This document shows positions 10,333-20,943 of a stretch of DNA of 64,000 nt, piece by piece; within the stretch, counting starts at the first letter, position 1; every line of letters starts with the position of its first letter. The translations under genes were made by a program, and so were the position numbers. The DNA comes from Bicyclus anynana (lineage: Eukaryota; Arthropoda; Insecta; Lepidoptera; Nymphalidae): NCBI RefSeq assembly GCF_947172395.1, contig NC_069105.1, positions 13,160,087 to 13,224,086 of the forward strand, read 5' to 3'. The notes under the pieces are model-generated. The model did no database searches and was not told the DNA's origin. It worked only from the letters and a program-made list of their open reading frames with translations.

Positions 10333-10521
10333 AAACTAGCAGTCGCCGCTCGGTTTCATCCGCGTGGTTCCCGTTCCCGTAGAAATACGGTTAAAGTATA
10401 TGGCCTTCCTCGATAAATGGGCTATCTAACAGTAAAAGAAATTTCTAAATCGGACCGGTAGTTCCTGAGATTAGCGCGTTCAACCAAACAAACAAACTCT
10501 TCAACTTTATAATATTAGTTG
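10333..10521 (-). mobile_element. Helitron-like group B, near complete
   Basis: Reversed: starts ACTAGCAGTCGCCGCTCGG and ends CTCTTCAACTTTATAATATTAGT. Contains GGGCTATCTAACA and CCTGAGATTAGCGCGTTCAA. The group B consensus 3' end is GCGGCGTCAGCTAGT. Confidence 0.6.
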
Positions 10522-10663
10522 TAAAATACGCTAGTTTGTAATCTCACTCGTGACACTGCAACTATCACGTTAAAGCAAAAGAACAAATTCATCAGATTTA
10601 TAATATTATTACTTAATTAGTAATTTTACATTGAAATCATGCATTCGGCTCTCCGAACATGGA

Positions 10664-10755
10664 AAACGGATTCGGAAAACGAATACGGAAGACGAGTGTA
10701 TGCGGCCGACCTAAGGAAAACGAATATGGAAAGCGACAGTGTGCGGCCGGCCTAA
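10664..10755 (+). repeat. Tandem duplication, about 45 bp x 2
   Basis: AAACGAATACGGAAGACGAG...GCGGCCGACCTAAGG is followed by AAACGAATATGGAAAGCGAC...GCGGCCGGCCTAA. GC-rich compared with the surroundings. Confidence 0.55.
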
Positions 10756-10997
10756 TTTGATACAAACAAATACATACTCTCGTTACATACAAGTGCCAAT
10801 AACAACATTGAACAACATAATTCAAAATGGCGCTGATCTGAAGCCTCCAGATCGTCGTTTACATAATATATTGGGCGGGCGGGAGACAAATTGAGCAAGA
10901 AAAACAATATTATTTTAGATTGTTGGACCCCTGTCGTGAATCACATTTTGTTTTCTTTGTGAACGGAAAAATTAGGAATATGTTTTACTTTGAAAAG

Positions 10998-11018
10998 AGC
11001 CGTGATAGCCCAGTGTTC
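10998..11018 (+). mobile_element. SINE1 head abutting PLE
   Basis: AGCCGTGATAGCCCAGTG then TTC, after which PLE sequence starts. Other heads continue GGATATGA; the TTC variant is otherwise seen only in the SINE1 body at 52305-52393. The shared 15-mer spans 11005-11019. Confidence 0.8.
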
Positions 11019-11149
11019 TAAATATTGGATAGAAGCAGGCGTTACTTTGCGGAAGTTCATCATGATTATATAATGATTTATTTATTTTGCTATCATCCGC
11101 GAAAATTCGGCGAACCCATGCGACAACGTCACCCAGGTCCGACAAAATA

Positions 11150-11196
11150 CTCTCTACGTACGTTTCACCCCGAAACCGGAGCATCCTCAGGAGATG
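11150..11196 (-). ncRNA. Hammerhead ribozyme motif (PLE)
   Basis: Same 47-nt motif as in the array units (described at 55171-55217). Predicted cleavage lies between plus positions 11154 and 11155. Confidence 0.65.
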
Positions 11197-11315
11197 TTGA
11201 CTCTACAACGTGCAATTGCAAAGTGTCGTTTTCGACCTTTGCTTCGTCTTTTATAGACCAAAAAGTAGGTGGGGCAAGAGGTGGGCGTTGCCAAGATACT
11301 CATAATATAAGCGAT

Positions 11316-13373
11316 TTATCTCGCATCGCATTCAAACATTTTTATTAGTGGTGACTTCGATAACTCTATTTGTTCATTTAATAAGGTAATTCCTGACTTA
11401 TTATGTTTTATTATTTCTAATTGTTCCAAAACGCATAGTCGTAGGCCTTTATTGCAAGTGTGTAAAATGTCATACATATGATTATCTGCCAGCTTATGGC
11501 CAGTATCTAGGAGATGCTTTGCAAAGTGCGACCTTTGTGGACGGTCATTTCGAACAGCGGATATGTGTTCCTTGTAACGTGTATCAAAATTCCGACCGGT
11601 TTGACCAATATATGTTGCATTACATTCAGAACATTGCAATTTATATACTCCCGATTTATGTTGCTTTTCTAGTTTATCTTTACCATTGCAAATATTTTTA
11701 AGAGAGTTATTTGTTCTGAAAGCCACATTTATATCATGCTTTCTAAGTGTTTTTGCAATACGTTCCGATACTGGACCAAAGTATGTTAGACTAGCTTTAA
11801 ATTTTTTAGGTTTTTCTAATGGAATTCCATAAAGTTCTTTTCTAACCAACACCAATTGTTTCTTATTGATTATTCTATTCACAATATTCGGGTTGTATCC
11901 ATTCGAAATGGCCATGCGATATATTATATTTAATTCCTTGTTATACTGATCCCTAGTTAGAGGAATGGACATCAGTCTATGAACATAACTATGGAAAGCT
12001 GCTAATTTATGTTGCCATGGATGACAAGATGAAGCTGGTATGGTTATATCTGTATAAGTTGGCTTACGATAAATCCCAAAGTGATGTCTATTATTAACTC
12101 TAGTGATTGTTACATCAAGGAAATTTAAAGAATTATTCTGTTCTATTTCTAATTTAAATTTAATTTTTGGGTGCAAATTGTTTAATTTATCTACAAAGAC
12201 ATCCAATTGTCTGTCCGTTCCAGTCCAGCATATAATTATATCGTCTACATATCGATAGTAATATAAAATGTGATTATTTTTAACAATATTTTTATTTTCA
12301 AAGTCATCCATAAATATGTCAGCCATTAAGGGACTCAAAGGTGATCCCATAGCTAGCCCTTCATTTTGCTGGTAGTAATCATTATTAAATCTAAAATAAT
12401 TTTGTTCCATACATATATGTGTTAACTCAATCAACTCTGCCATTTCAGAAGGATGCGTTTTATTTATTTCTAACAATTTATTTAAAATGTCCAGTGTTTC
12501 GTTTACTGGAACATTAGTAAATAAGCTATCGACATCTAATGATATTAATTTACAACAGTTAGGTAAATCTATATCCTTGATTTTGGTGACTAGTTCAACA
12601 GTGTTTTTAAGTGCAAATACTGGCCGAAAAGAGGTTTTCAGTTTAATTATATTATTTAATTGCTTTGCTAGTTCATATGCTGGCGCTCCAATATAGGAGA
12701 CAACTGGACGCATTGGGATGTTATCCTTGTGAATTTTAGGTAAGCCATACAAAAGTGGGGCATGAGTGTTCATTACAATAGCCTTTTGTTTAGATGTACA
12801 TTTGGGGAATATAAATTCTGATTTATTTATAGCTAGTCTAACTATTGCAGCAAACTTTTTAGTTGGATCTGTTGATAATTGATGGAATTCGTCTCCAAGA
12901 AGTATATCTTTTACTTTATCCACATACTCGTCCCGTTTCATTATTATAACTGTATTACCTTTATCAGCTTTAGAAATTACAATATTATCTCGTGCAATAG
13001 TGCTCTGTAACGATTTCAATATTTTCATGTCCTGATTAGGTATTGTGAGAGTGTGAGTCTTATTGATATCGTGCGCTATAATATTTTTAACAATGTCCCC
13101 TTTCTTATTAAGTGTTACAGCTAATTCTGTATCTACTGCTAGTGTTTCAAGCGATTTTTTAGAGGTTACAGTTGGGATATTGAATTTTAAACCTTTCTCT
13201 AAAAGTGTCATCTCATGCTTTGAAAAAACCGTATCAGTAAGATTTTTAACACGAGGATAGAAATCGTGATCAGTGTTGTCAGTAACTGCATTGTCATCTA
13301 TTACTAGTTGGGATCTAGAGGAACTAGTTTGTAAGAATTGTAATTTCTTTTGCTGAGTAATGTATTTTTTGTG
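11316..13373 (-). CDS. PLE reverse transcriptase / GIY-YIG endonuclease, N-terminus lost in gap
   Basis: Covers residues about 130-814 of the 814-aa protein described at 52640-55084. The RT motifs (GLPKIHK, LDVDSLFTNVP, GLAMGSPLSP, YVDD) and GIY-YIG (GVY...YIGQTGR) are intact, and the stop is at 11316. Residue 242 is Asn, as in units A, B and D. The frame can be read through the Ns to 13661, but the 13574-13661 part is Helitron-like DNA and does not belong to the protein. No frameshift is visible, so only the gap makes it incomplete. Confidence 0.9.
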   Translation of the reverse strand, partial: HKKYITQQKKLQFLQTSSSRSQLVIDDNAVTDNTDHDFYPRVKNLTDTVFSKHEMTLLEKGLKFNIPTVTSKKSLETLAVDTELAVTLNKKGDIVKNIIAHDINKTHTLTIPNQDMKILKSLQSTIARDNIVISKADKGNTVIIMKRDEYVDKVKDILLGDEFHQLSTDPTKKFAAIVRLAINKSEFIFPKCTSKQKAIVMNTHAPLLYGLPKIHKDNIPMRPVVSYIGAPAYELAKQLNNIIKLKTSFRPVFALKNTVELVTKIKDIDLPNCCKLISLDVDSLFTNVPVNETLDILNKLLEINKTHPSEMAELIELTHICMEQNYFRFNNDYYQQNEGLAMGSPLSPLMADIFMDDFENKNIVKNNHILYYYRYVDDIIICWTGTDRQLDVFVDKLNNLHPKIKFKLEIEQNNSLNFLDVTITRVNNRHHFGIYRKPTYTDITIPASSCHPWQHKLAAFHSYVHRLMSIPLTRDQYNKELNIIYRMAISNGYNPNIVNRIINKKQLVLVRKELYGIPLEKPKKFKASLTYFGPVSERIAKTLRKHDINVAFRTNNSLKNICNGKDKLEKQHKSGVYKLQCSECNATYIGQTGRNFDTRYKEHISAVRNDRPQRSHFAKHLLDTGHKLADNHMYDILHTCNKGLRLCVLEQLEIIKHNKSGITLLNEQIELSKSPLIKMFECDAR

Positions 13374-13573
13374 NNNNNNNNNNNNNNNNNNNNNNNNNNN
13401 NNNNNNNNNNNNNNNNNNNNNNNNNNNNNNNNNNNNNNNNNNNNNNNNNNNNNNNNNNNNNNNNNNNNNNNNNNNNNNNNNNNNNNNNNNNNNNNNNNNN
13501 NNNNNNNNNNNNNNNNNNNNNNNNNNNNNNNNNNNNNNNNNNNNNNNNNNNNNNNNNNNNNNNNNNNNNNNNN
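13374..13573. other. Assembly gap (200 N)
   Basis: Exactly 200 Ns, the usual placeholder for a gap of unknown length. PLE coding sequence is on the left and Helitron-like sequence on the right, so the contig order or orientation here is not proven by sequence. Confidence 0.98.
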
Positions 13574-13656
13574 CACTAACGGATGGCCGTGACGTCATCC
13601 GCGTGAAAATTAGTTTTTTACAAATCCCGCGGGGTCCATTGGTTTTTCCGGGATAC
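13574..13656 (-). mobile_element. Helitron-like group A 3' end
   Basis: ACTAACGGATGGCCGTGACG is a diverged reversed CTAGT end, followed by CACAAATCCCGCGGG-like and TTTTTCCGGGATA blocks. Confidence 0.55.
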
Positions 13657-13847
13657 ACCAAAGTGGATTCGAATCATGAGGTCCTGGGTTCGAGATGTGT
13701 TTTCTGAGCTGATTTTTCTTTCTCAGAAAATTTTAGTAAAATATTAAAGTAAAGTAATAGTATTTCAGTAAAGAAGTTATGGAAAGTTGGTAGGTAGTTC
13801 AACCCTTTGCCTCAGAGAGCTTGTTAAACTGTCATTATAATTTTTTT

Positions 13848-14035
13848 TTATTATTATTATTTACAAATTAGCCCTTGACTACAATCTCACCTGATGGTAA
13901 GTGATGATGCATATTCGGCGCTCACTGCTGAGCTCGAGTCTCTTCTCAGAATGAGATGGGTTAGGCCAATAGTCCACCACGCTGGCCCAATGCGGATTGG
14001 CAGACTGCACACACGCAAATAAATAAGAAAATTCT
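13848..14035 (-). mobile_element. Chimeric SINE2/SINE1 tail
   Basis: 13848-13911 is the reversed SINE2 3' end (TTAGCCCTTGACTACAATCT ... GTAAGTGATGATGCA). It passes directly into the reversed SINE1 3' half (TATTCGGCGCTCACTGCTGA to about 14035). The likely explanation is SINE2 insertion and truncation within SINE1, or template switching. Confidence 0.7.
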
Positions 14036-14039
14036 TCAA

Positions 14040-14547
14040 AAGTACAGACTTTATATTCTAAATTTAAAATAATAGGAATTTAAATTTAGAGAAAATTTTG
14101 ATCACTAATAAATATTTCGAAAAAGCTCATAAAATTCCAAAAAGTAGGTGTAAAATGACCGGTTTTCACACCCCTAACTTTTTATACAACCCTCATTCTT
14201 TACACCTCTTTAGTAGAATGTAGATGGACCTCCATATATTTCTTGTTTAAATAGTTCAGGGTCGGGATGACCATCAGGAACCTTTCAGTTTATTGTAATG
14301 TATAAGGGTCGCAGTAACAAATGTCCCCATTGTATAATTTTCTCGTTGATATGGTTATATCTAAACCTATTCGAATAATTTATCACCATTTTTAGTATTA
14401 CAAGCAATGATTTTATACTATTAGACATGTTATGTGCTTACAGTAGGGGAGCCGAAGAGGGGATGAACATAAATAACCTTGCACGTTGTTCAGTACCTCC
14501 AACAAGTAGGAGCCCTTAATATTGGTGGGTACATTTAGGGCCGTAAA
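14040..14547. other. Unassigned DNA
   Basis: A short imperfect palindrome around TGACCGGTTTTCACACCCCT near 14157. No gene or known repeat recognised. Confidence 0.35.
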
Positions 14548-14607
14548 ACCGTGATAGCTCAGTGGATATGACCTCTGCCGAATGTTCGAATCCGGTCCGG
14601 GCTCAGA
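14548..14607 (+). mobile_element. SINE1 head only
   Basis: CCGTGATAGCTCAGTGGATA (A box) and TTCGAATCCGGTCCGGGCTC (B box), with an 18-bp deletion between them. The body is absent. Confidence 0.75.
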
Positions 14608-14793
14608 CCAATTATAGAAGGACCTGTATCACACTCATAGACACGAACAAAATTGTCTGTCATTTTCGGAGGAAAACGAGCTTAGATTTGGTATATATAT
14701 CTTATACTAAATTAGAAGCTTTTGCCCGTTTTTTACACAATTAAATTACACAAAAAGGTATTTTTACGGAGCTATTTAACCGACGAACACGAT

Positions 14794-14904
14794 TACAACT
14801 ATTTAACATCGATTCTATAGAGACAGTTTTTATAATCGCACTAGATCGTTGATCATATACTTTGACAGAAAAGTAACGTCTAACGAGGCAGGTCCTATAC
14901 AATA
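14794..14904 (+). repeat. Solo copy of the 118-bp repeat
   Basis: ACATCGATTCTATAGAG, TTGATCATATACTTTGACAG, GTAACGTCTAACGAGGCAGG, and the same GGTCTGAG terminus as the array at 1-416. It is followed at once by a truncated SINE1. Confidence 0.7.
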
Positions 14905-14916
14905 ATTGGTCTGAGG

Positions 14917-15160
14917 GTCTGGGGCATGCAACTCTAACTTTTAAGTTGTGTGCATTTTAAAATATTAAATATCACGTGTCTCAAACGGTGAAGGAAAGAC
15001 ATCGTGAGGAAACCTGCATACTAGAGAATTTTCTTAATTCCCTACGTGTGTGAAGTCTGCCAAACCGCATTGGGCCAGCGTGGTGGACTATTGACCTAAC
15101 CCCTCTCATTCTGAAAGGAGACTCGAGCTCAGCAGTGAGCCGAATATGGGTTGATAATCT
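14917..15160 (+). mobile_element. SINE1, head truncated
   Basis: Starts GGGGCATGCAACTCTAAC and ends GAATATGGGTTGATAATC. Confidence 0.85.
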
Positions 15161-15741
15161 AAGTGTCATATCACGTATCGAAATTTCGGCAGCAATAAAT
15201 TACAATAGATCCATTTTGAAAATAAGGGCTCACGATAAAAATGAAATACAACGTTGATTTAGAACAACGAAACAAAATGGCCGATTTAATATTCGTTTTA
15301 CTGCCGTCTGTCGCTAAGATATTAGAAACTGGTTGTTGTTTGGTGACTCGTAAAAGATTTGGGTGCGCGCTGCATTGAATACGTAAATAGGGACACGTAT
15401 AAAAAAATCCCTTTATACAGTTAAGATCAGGACACAAAAACTTTGCTTTACAGAATTTTCATAAATTTCCCTATCGGTGAAAGTTAAATGTAAGCTTTGG
15501 TCTCTTGATCGCCGCTGCGGTATGCGGTGTATCAAGAGTATTTCCTTTATTATGACCAGTATTTCGTTTCCCTTTTAACTAGAGTGGGATAAGACAGTGT
15601 TAGGAGTAGGTACGACAATATTTTAGCGGGTCATTTGTTATAGTGACGTCATGAAACAGTTGAAATATAGACCGTCATGGCCAACAGCGTTTTGGATCGT
15701 ATTATCAAAAAATAAAATGCGTGCGTACAAAGTACACATGT
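15161..15741. other. Unassigned DNA
   Basis: No supported gene. GTACGACAATATTTTAGCGGG near 15611 recurs loosely at 38430-38450 (GTACGACAATAGTTTAGTGGG). Confidence 0.4.
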
Positions 15742-16244
15742 CAGAAGTGAAACTTCTTTGGCGAACTAATTTATAAATCTTGTTTATATTTATACAAATC
15801 TAAAACTTTAGATTTCCAAGACTAAGAGGAAAGGAAAACGGAAGATAGGTTCGGAATTTAATTGTCATTAAAATATAAAAAAGGTTGAAAATTAATGTAA
15901 ATTATAAATTTAATTTTTTCAATTTATTTCTTTAATATTTACATTGCGCGATTTCTTTCTCTCCTTCAATCTTTCTCACTATAGCTCTCTCCCACCTCTC
16001 ACTCCATAGCACTGTGCGTGATACGACGTTCGCTCTCTCTCACTTTTTCTCTCAATCTTTCTCACTTGCTTGCTCCCTACTCTCACTAAACGGCTAGTTG
16101 CTTCATGCTGCTTACGCCCTGTCTTACTCTCTCTCAATCGGTCTCGATCGCTCTCTCTCTCTTTTTCGATACTTCCGTTCAATACCGGCGTGACGTTACA
16201 TCTGTAAAAATTTTACCCTCATGCGCCTAAAGAAGTTTCACTTC
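15742..16244. mobile_element. Foldback/TIR element with CT-rich core
   Basis: GAAGTGAAACTTCTTTGGCG at 15744-15763 is inverted at 16223-16244 (GCGCCTAAAGAAGTTTCACTTC). Each end is itself partly palindromic (GAAGTGAAACTTC). The interior 15950-16180 is CT-rich (CTCTCTCTC runs). An antisense ORF there is only low-complexity. Confidence 0.5.
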
Positions 16245-16699
16245 AAAAATATTTAAAAATTAAAATTTTAATGTAATCTCGTCTCAAAAAAAAATAGATA
16301 TTTTTTTTTCAATCTAGTAGAACGACAATGAACAATTTCAGACCATACAAAAAAGTGCAACAATGTACAAGGCTATACTTTACAAATAGGGGGGGTACAT
16401 ACTTATATGACAAGGCGAAGAATAGCTCATCTTTTGTTAAAAGATACAATGCTCCCTGAACCTTAAACGCAAGAAAATTGGGAAAATGCGCTCTGAACGT
16501 CCAACCTTGAACGCAAGAAAATTGTTGTATTGAGAGCATTCCTTACAAACTAGTAGCCCGACTTTCACTGAACAAGTTTTGCCAGAAAAATATTTAATTA
16601 TTGATTTGTATTATGAGTATGGCACATAATCAAATAAAAGTAGTCAATTCTGTATATGAAATATATTTCCAAAATAACTATCAGTGGGTGATTAGTGAT
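16245..16699. other. Unassigned DNA
   Basis: CCTTAAACGCAAGAAAATTG near 16459 is repeated as CCTTGAACGCAAGAAAATTG near 16504. Otherwise nothing recognised. Confidence 0.35.
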
Positions 16700-16986
16700 C
16701 GATACTGATGCCAAAAATGCAATCAGTAAAATTGTTGTCTGTCTGTCTGTATGTTCGTTATAGAAACAAAACCTACTCGACGAATTTTGACGAATTTGTT
16801 ACAATTATTCTTCATACTCTTAGGCACGTTATAGTATACTTTTCATCACGCTACGATTAATAGGAGCAGAGCAGTGAAGGGAAATGTTGGGAAAACGGGA
16901 GAAGTTACTCCATTTTTACAGCGATACTACTGTAAGGGCTGGGTTAAAGAGGTTAGGGCGAACGAAGTTGCGGGCGTCCGCTAGTC
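16700..16986 (+). mobile_element. Helitron-like group A variant
   Basis: Ends GAACGAAGTTGCGGGCGTCCGCTAGT. The interior carries the reversed dispersed block shared with 7900-8035, then an insertion (GGGAAATGTTGGGAAAACGG). Confidence 0.5.
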
Positions 16987-17086
16987 TTTAAAATGTACTT
17001 TTTAAACATAATATAACATTTATATTACATCATTATGTTTATAGTCAAAGGAAGCCCTCCTTTGGTTATATATTTTGAATACTATA

Positions 17087-17464
17087 TAATATTATAAACG
17101 CGAAAGTTTGTTTGGATGTATGTTTGGATGTTTGGATGTTTGTTACTCTATAACGCCGCTACTACTGAAGCGATTTAGCTGAAATTTGGAATGAAAATAG
17201 ATTTTACTCTGGATTAACACATAGGCTTTTTATCCCGAAAAATCCATGTTTTCCCGAGATTTGCGAAAACTGATGATTTTGATGATATGAATGTTTGTTA
17301 CTTTTTCACGCCTCAACTACTGAAGTGAATAAGCTGAAATTTGGTACTAAGATATATTATAGCCTGGATTAACACATACTTTTTATCTCGGAAAAATCCA
17401 TGGTTTCCGAGAGATTTGTGAAAAACTAAATTCCACGCGGACCAAGTCGCGTGCGTTGGCTAGT
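17087..17464 (+). mobile_element. Helitron-like group A, dimer-like long form
   Basis: AATATTATAAACGCGAAAG start and CAAGTCGCGTGCGTTGGCTAGT end. The GATTTTACTCTGGATTAACA/AAAATCCATG body occurs twice, joined by GATGATTTTGATGATATG. 36585-36936 has the same dimer arrangement. Confidence 0.6.
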
Positions 17465-17859
17465 TAAAATATAATTAGATAAAATACCTAGAACCCATAG
17501 CTGTTATAAAAAAAAAATGAATAAGAACTCATAGTATTAACCTACTTATTTGAAAAGTAAGAAATCAATTCAATTGTCTCAAAATCAAAATGGCGCTCGG
17601 AGATAAATTTCCCCGAGAGCCAGTTTGCAGGCTGGTTGGAGGTGATCAACGTAATTTAAAAGTTTAATTGTTACGAAGTTTAGTTCTTTGACGATCGTTA
17701 GCTACTATAATGAACTCTCTTACCGTCTGCATTTACTTTGATCTTCTTTCATATTTTTTGCAAGGGTTATTATTATCCATTTTATTACTCGACTATGCCA
17801 AAAGAGAGGTATTTTAGGATTCTTTAAGTACGTAAAATAAGGGAATCACCACAACCGGC
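17465..17859. other. Unassigned DNA
   Basis: No gene or repeat recognised apart from a small inverted GCTCGGAGATAAATTTCCCCGAGAGC hairpin near 17594. Confidence 0.35.
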
Positions 17860-17862
17860 TCA

Positions 17863-18165
17863 TGAAAGAAAGAAAGAAAGAAGGAAAAAAGCTTTATTAG
17901 TGAATTATGCCACACAACACAATTTGTTCTTTAACAATATCCTGCGATGTGTGGCACAACCCAGTAAAGGGATCCAACTCAGCATAATGCTGCAAACTCT
18001 TTAAATAAAGGTCCATGCGGTGTCTTGACTTTCCTATTTTTGTTTATGGAGCTGAAATCTGGTTTCTGCGACCACAAAATTGTCTATTAAGGATAGATAT
18101 ACCAATAATTTCATCCTGCAAGCGGGATAAAGAAATGGGATAAGAAAATACTTTCGTCTACTGTG
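17863..18165 (-). mobile_element. LINE 3' region with (GAAA)n tail, reversed
   Basis: (GAAA)n at 17868-17882, then AAAGCTTTATTAGTGAATTA (a reversed polyadenylation context) and GCCACACAACAC. The tail resembles the plus-strand tails near 35460-35505 and 36300-36343. No coding frame recognised. Confidence 0.4.
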
Positions 18166-18168
18166 ATC

Positions 18169-18535
18169 ATCATCATTAACAATCCATATTCGGCTCACTG
18201 TTGAGCACGTCTCCTTTCAGAATGAGAGGGGTTAGGCAAATTGTCCCCCACGCTAGTCCAAAATGCGGATTATTAAACTCACGTAGAGATTTATGAAAAT
18301 TCTCAGGTATGCAGATTTCCTCACGATGTTTTTCCTTCACTATTTCAAACAAAATACGTAATATTTAATTTCTTAAAATGCACACGACTGAAAAGTTGGA
18401 GGTGCATGCCCCGGACCGTATTCGAACCTATACCCGAATCGAAGGAAGAAATTAAATCTACTGGATTAACATGGCTCATCCAGTGGACTACCACTGGTCC
18501 ACTGGGTTAACAAGGCTCATCCAGTGGGCTATCAC
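18169..18535 (-). mobile_element. SINE1, reversed, with duplicated head
   Basis: SINE1 body from CATCATTAACAATCCATATT to ATTCGAACCTATACC. Beyond it, CTGGATTAACATGGCTCATC...CCAGTGGACTACCAC and CTGGGTTAACAAGGCTCATC...CCAGTGGGCTATCACG form a roughly 35-60 bp tandem duplication that includes the tRNA-like start. Confidence 0.75.
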
Positions 18536-18911
18536 GCAATTTTTTTTAAAGCAAATAATTGAAATATGTACTACAATTATTTACACTAATATTTAAAACA
18601 ATAAAGGAAATATAAAAATTTCCGCCATTTCAAAAGTTATTTTGTTATAAATTTTTGGCACCCAATTTAACACTGTCTGTCTGTCTATTTTTACTTTAGG
18701 GTAGCTCTTAATTGTTAGGTTAGGTTAGGTATAGGTTATATATATCATCAGCTCATGTACTAGCTAGTAACAAAATAATTCACTACCTTTACAATATTCT
18801 TCAAAATAAACAAAAAACGAGCTTGTTATATGCCTATTTAAGGAATTTACGTTTGAGGAAAAATAACCAGTTATACTGATTACAGCGCAATTTATTCGGT
18901 ATTAAAGTCAA
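18536..18911. other. Unassigned DNA with three TTAGG units
   Basis: GTTAGGTTAGGTTAGG at 18714-18729 matches the insect telomeric unit, but only three repeats are present. No gene seen. Confidence 0.4.
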
Positions 18912-19111
18912 AGTGATCGAATCAGAAATGAGGAGATCCGTAGACGAACCAAAGTCACTGACATCGCTCAGCGAAGCTGAAGTGGCAGTGGGCAGGCCTC
19001 ATACTTCGAAGAGCCGATGGACGTTGGGGTCCTGACGGCTCGAGATCGTTGTGCTTGGAGGTCCATGCAAGAAGCCTATGTCCATCAGTGGATGTCTATC
19101 GGCTGATAAGG
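18912..19111 (+). pseudogene. RTE 3'-end fragment with internal deletion
   Basis: GTGATCGAATCAGAAATGAG ... GATGGACGTTGGGGTCC jumps to ACGGCTCGAGATCGTTGTGC, losing the RTGKRSVGRPPTRW region. Ends ATCGGCTGATAAG. Confidence 0.7.
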
Positions 19112-19854
19112 TAAGGTAAAGTCAAATCTTGCATCTGAGCACATTGTTAAGTTAGTTAATCAATCAATTAATCAATTTATTTTTATTATTTAGTTGCTGG
19201 TTTTTGCCGCAAGTTCTCACAATAGTGATGTCAATCTGACTGTATCCAGTGCTCAAGTGTAGACATGTCAAAGCCAGTCAAAGTTCAGACATTCAGTTTC
19301 TTTTCTCTTATTATAGTTCCCACAAAACACAAAAGCTCTTGCCGGCACTGAATTCCAATCCATACAGGGCCGGCCCGTTCATACGGCGAACGGAGCAGTA
19401 GCTCCAGGCGCCAAATCCTAAATGATAATCCTAGTCAAACGTAGACGGTACTGCGCCTGATTTTCAATTGATCACTACAGAGTATGGTCGAGATCTTTGC
19501 GTTCAATTCTTACTTTACACTCATCATTTGGTATAGGTATTTGCATATTATTAGGAGCAAACAGGAGAGGCGCCATAAGAATCTCGCTACATTTAAAAAT
19601 TTACTTTAGGATAGATATACTCTCATTTCGAAAACTTGTTTTCACGTTTCAGTCTGATATCTCTATCCGGTGCTGAGATTCGTTTCCGAATACAAAACAT
19701 TGAAAGTTTCAAATTTCTATGAAACTCGCAAACTAAAGCGAGCAAAGAGGTCACGTACTTCACCTGAATTTAGAAATACAAATTCGATAACAGTTCAATT
19801 TTAAGTCTTAACTTACTGTTGCGTTTTAGATGCGTTTTTCTTTACCTTTGTAAA
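19112..19854. other. Unassigned DNA
   Basis: No ORF, RNA gene or known repeat that I can name. The CGGCCCGTTCATACGGCG block at 19372 looks repeat-like but has no second copy here. Confidence 0.4.
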
Positions 19855-20054
19855 GAAAGGCGAAAGTTTGTGTGTAAGTATGTTTGTTCCTCTTTTACGC
19901 TGCGGCTACTGAAGCAATTTGGCTGAAATTTGGAATGGAAATAGATTTTACTCTGAATTAACACGTAGGCTTTTCATCCGGGGAAATCCATGGTTCCCGC
20001 GGGTTTTGTGAAAAACTGAATTCCATGCGGACAAGGTCGCGGTAGTCCGCTAGT
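19855..20054 (+). mobile_element. Helitron-like group A
   Basis: AGGCGAAAGTTTGTGTG start, GGAATGGAAATAGATTTTAC body, GTCGCGGTAGTCCGCTAGT end. Confidence 0.65.
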
Positions 20055-20330
20055 ATAAAAATAAATGGAGTTTACTCTTCAGATCGACTGTCTAAATAGG
20101 TGTATGTTGCCCCAGTAGCATACACTATGTACGTCTCAATACTCACACCCATAGATACCATACTATTATTAGTTTGTGTTTATAATGTAAAATGTAAATT
20201 GAAAACAAAATAAATAAAAGAAATTGTCAAAGCTAACGCCTGAAAAGTGAAAGGTGCGCAGAATTGGTTGCGCACAAAAAACGTAACGCTGTCATTCGTT
20301 CATCGAATTTTACTGCCCATATTTTTTTCA

Positions 20331-20552
20331 TCGTCATTATCTACCCATATTTGGCTCACTGCTGAGCTCGTCTTCTTTCAGAATGAGAGGAGTTAGGCCA
20401 ATAGTCCACCACGCTGGCCCAATGCGGATTGGCAGACTTCACACACACAGAGAACTAAGAAAATTCTTAGGTATGCAGGTTTCCTCGACACGTGATATTT
20501 AAATTCTTAAAATGCACACAACTGAAAAGTTAGAGGTGGATGCCCCGGACCA
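20331..20552 (-). mobile_element. SINE1, reversed, head truncated
   Basis: ATTATCTACCCATATTTGGC to GAGGTGGATGCCCCGGACCA. Internal loss of the CGATGTTTTTCCTTCACC stretch (GTTTCCTCGACACGTG). Confidence 0.8.
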
Positions 20553-20767
20553 ACTCCAAAAATGGAATGGAACAAACATCTGACACAAAGAGCTGGGTTC
20601 GATTCCAGTCGGTTTCTAAAATTCTATGAGAACTACGCGTGTAACAGCGGGGTTTTTAAATACAAAGTGTCTAAGCAGATGATTTCATGCAGACAGTAAA
20701 ATCTTGCACTTAATCATAGACACCACAAGTATGTGTTAATGTATTGTGAGGTATTGACATGCCAAGT

Positions 20768-20943
20768 TGAAGAGTTTGTTTGTTTGATTGTACGCGCTAA
20801 TCTCAGGAACTACAGGTCGGATTGAAAAAATTATTTCAGTGTTAGATAGCCCATCTATCGAGGAAGGCTACAGGCTACATATTATCCCAGTATTCCTACG
20901 GGAACGAGAACCACGCGGGTGAAAACGCGCGGCGTCAGCTAGT
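20768..20943 (+). mobile_element. Helitron-like group B, forward
   Basis: TTGAAGAGTTTGTTTGTTTG to GCGCGGCGTCAGCTAGT. The 3' GC hairpin (CGCGCGGCG) precedes CTAGT. Confidence 0.65.

Larger units (their letters stand above)
11019..13373 (-). mobile_element. Penelope-like element, partial copy interrupted by assembly gap
   Basis: In coding direction: ORF remnant (11316-13373), the 252-bp spacer with ribozyme motif (11064-11315), then exactly the first 15 codons of a second ORF (11019-11063), after which SINE1 begins. The second start codon shows that the source was a tandem or circular template. Sequence appears identical to the 52-63 kb units over the readable part. The upstream end is lost in the 200-N gap at 13374-13573, and what follows the gap is not PLE. 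Confidence 0.9.

Noticed and set aside
13574..13661. Extension of the 11.3-kb PLE ORF through the N gap to 13661
   Set aside because: The sequence right of the gap is a Helitron-like end; the frame is open by chance through Ns.
16020..16182. 67-aa Arg/Glu-rich ORF (minus strand)
   Set aside because: Product of CT/GA low-complexity sequence inside a foldback element.
18714..18729. TTAGG telomeric repeat
   Set aside because: Only three units, with no array and no telomeric non-LTR elements beside it; chance or a minor interstitial remnant.
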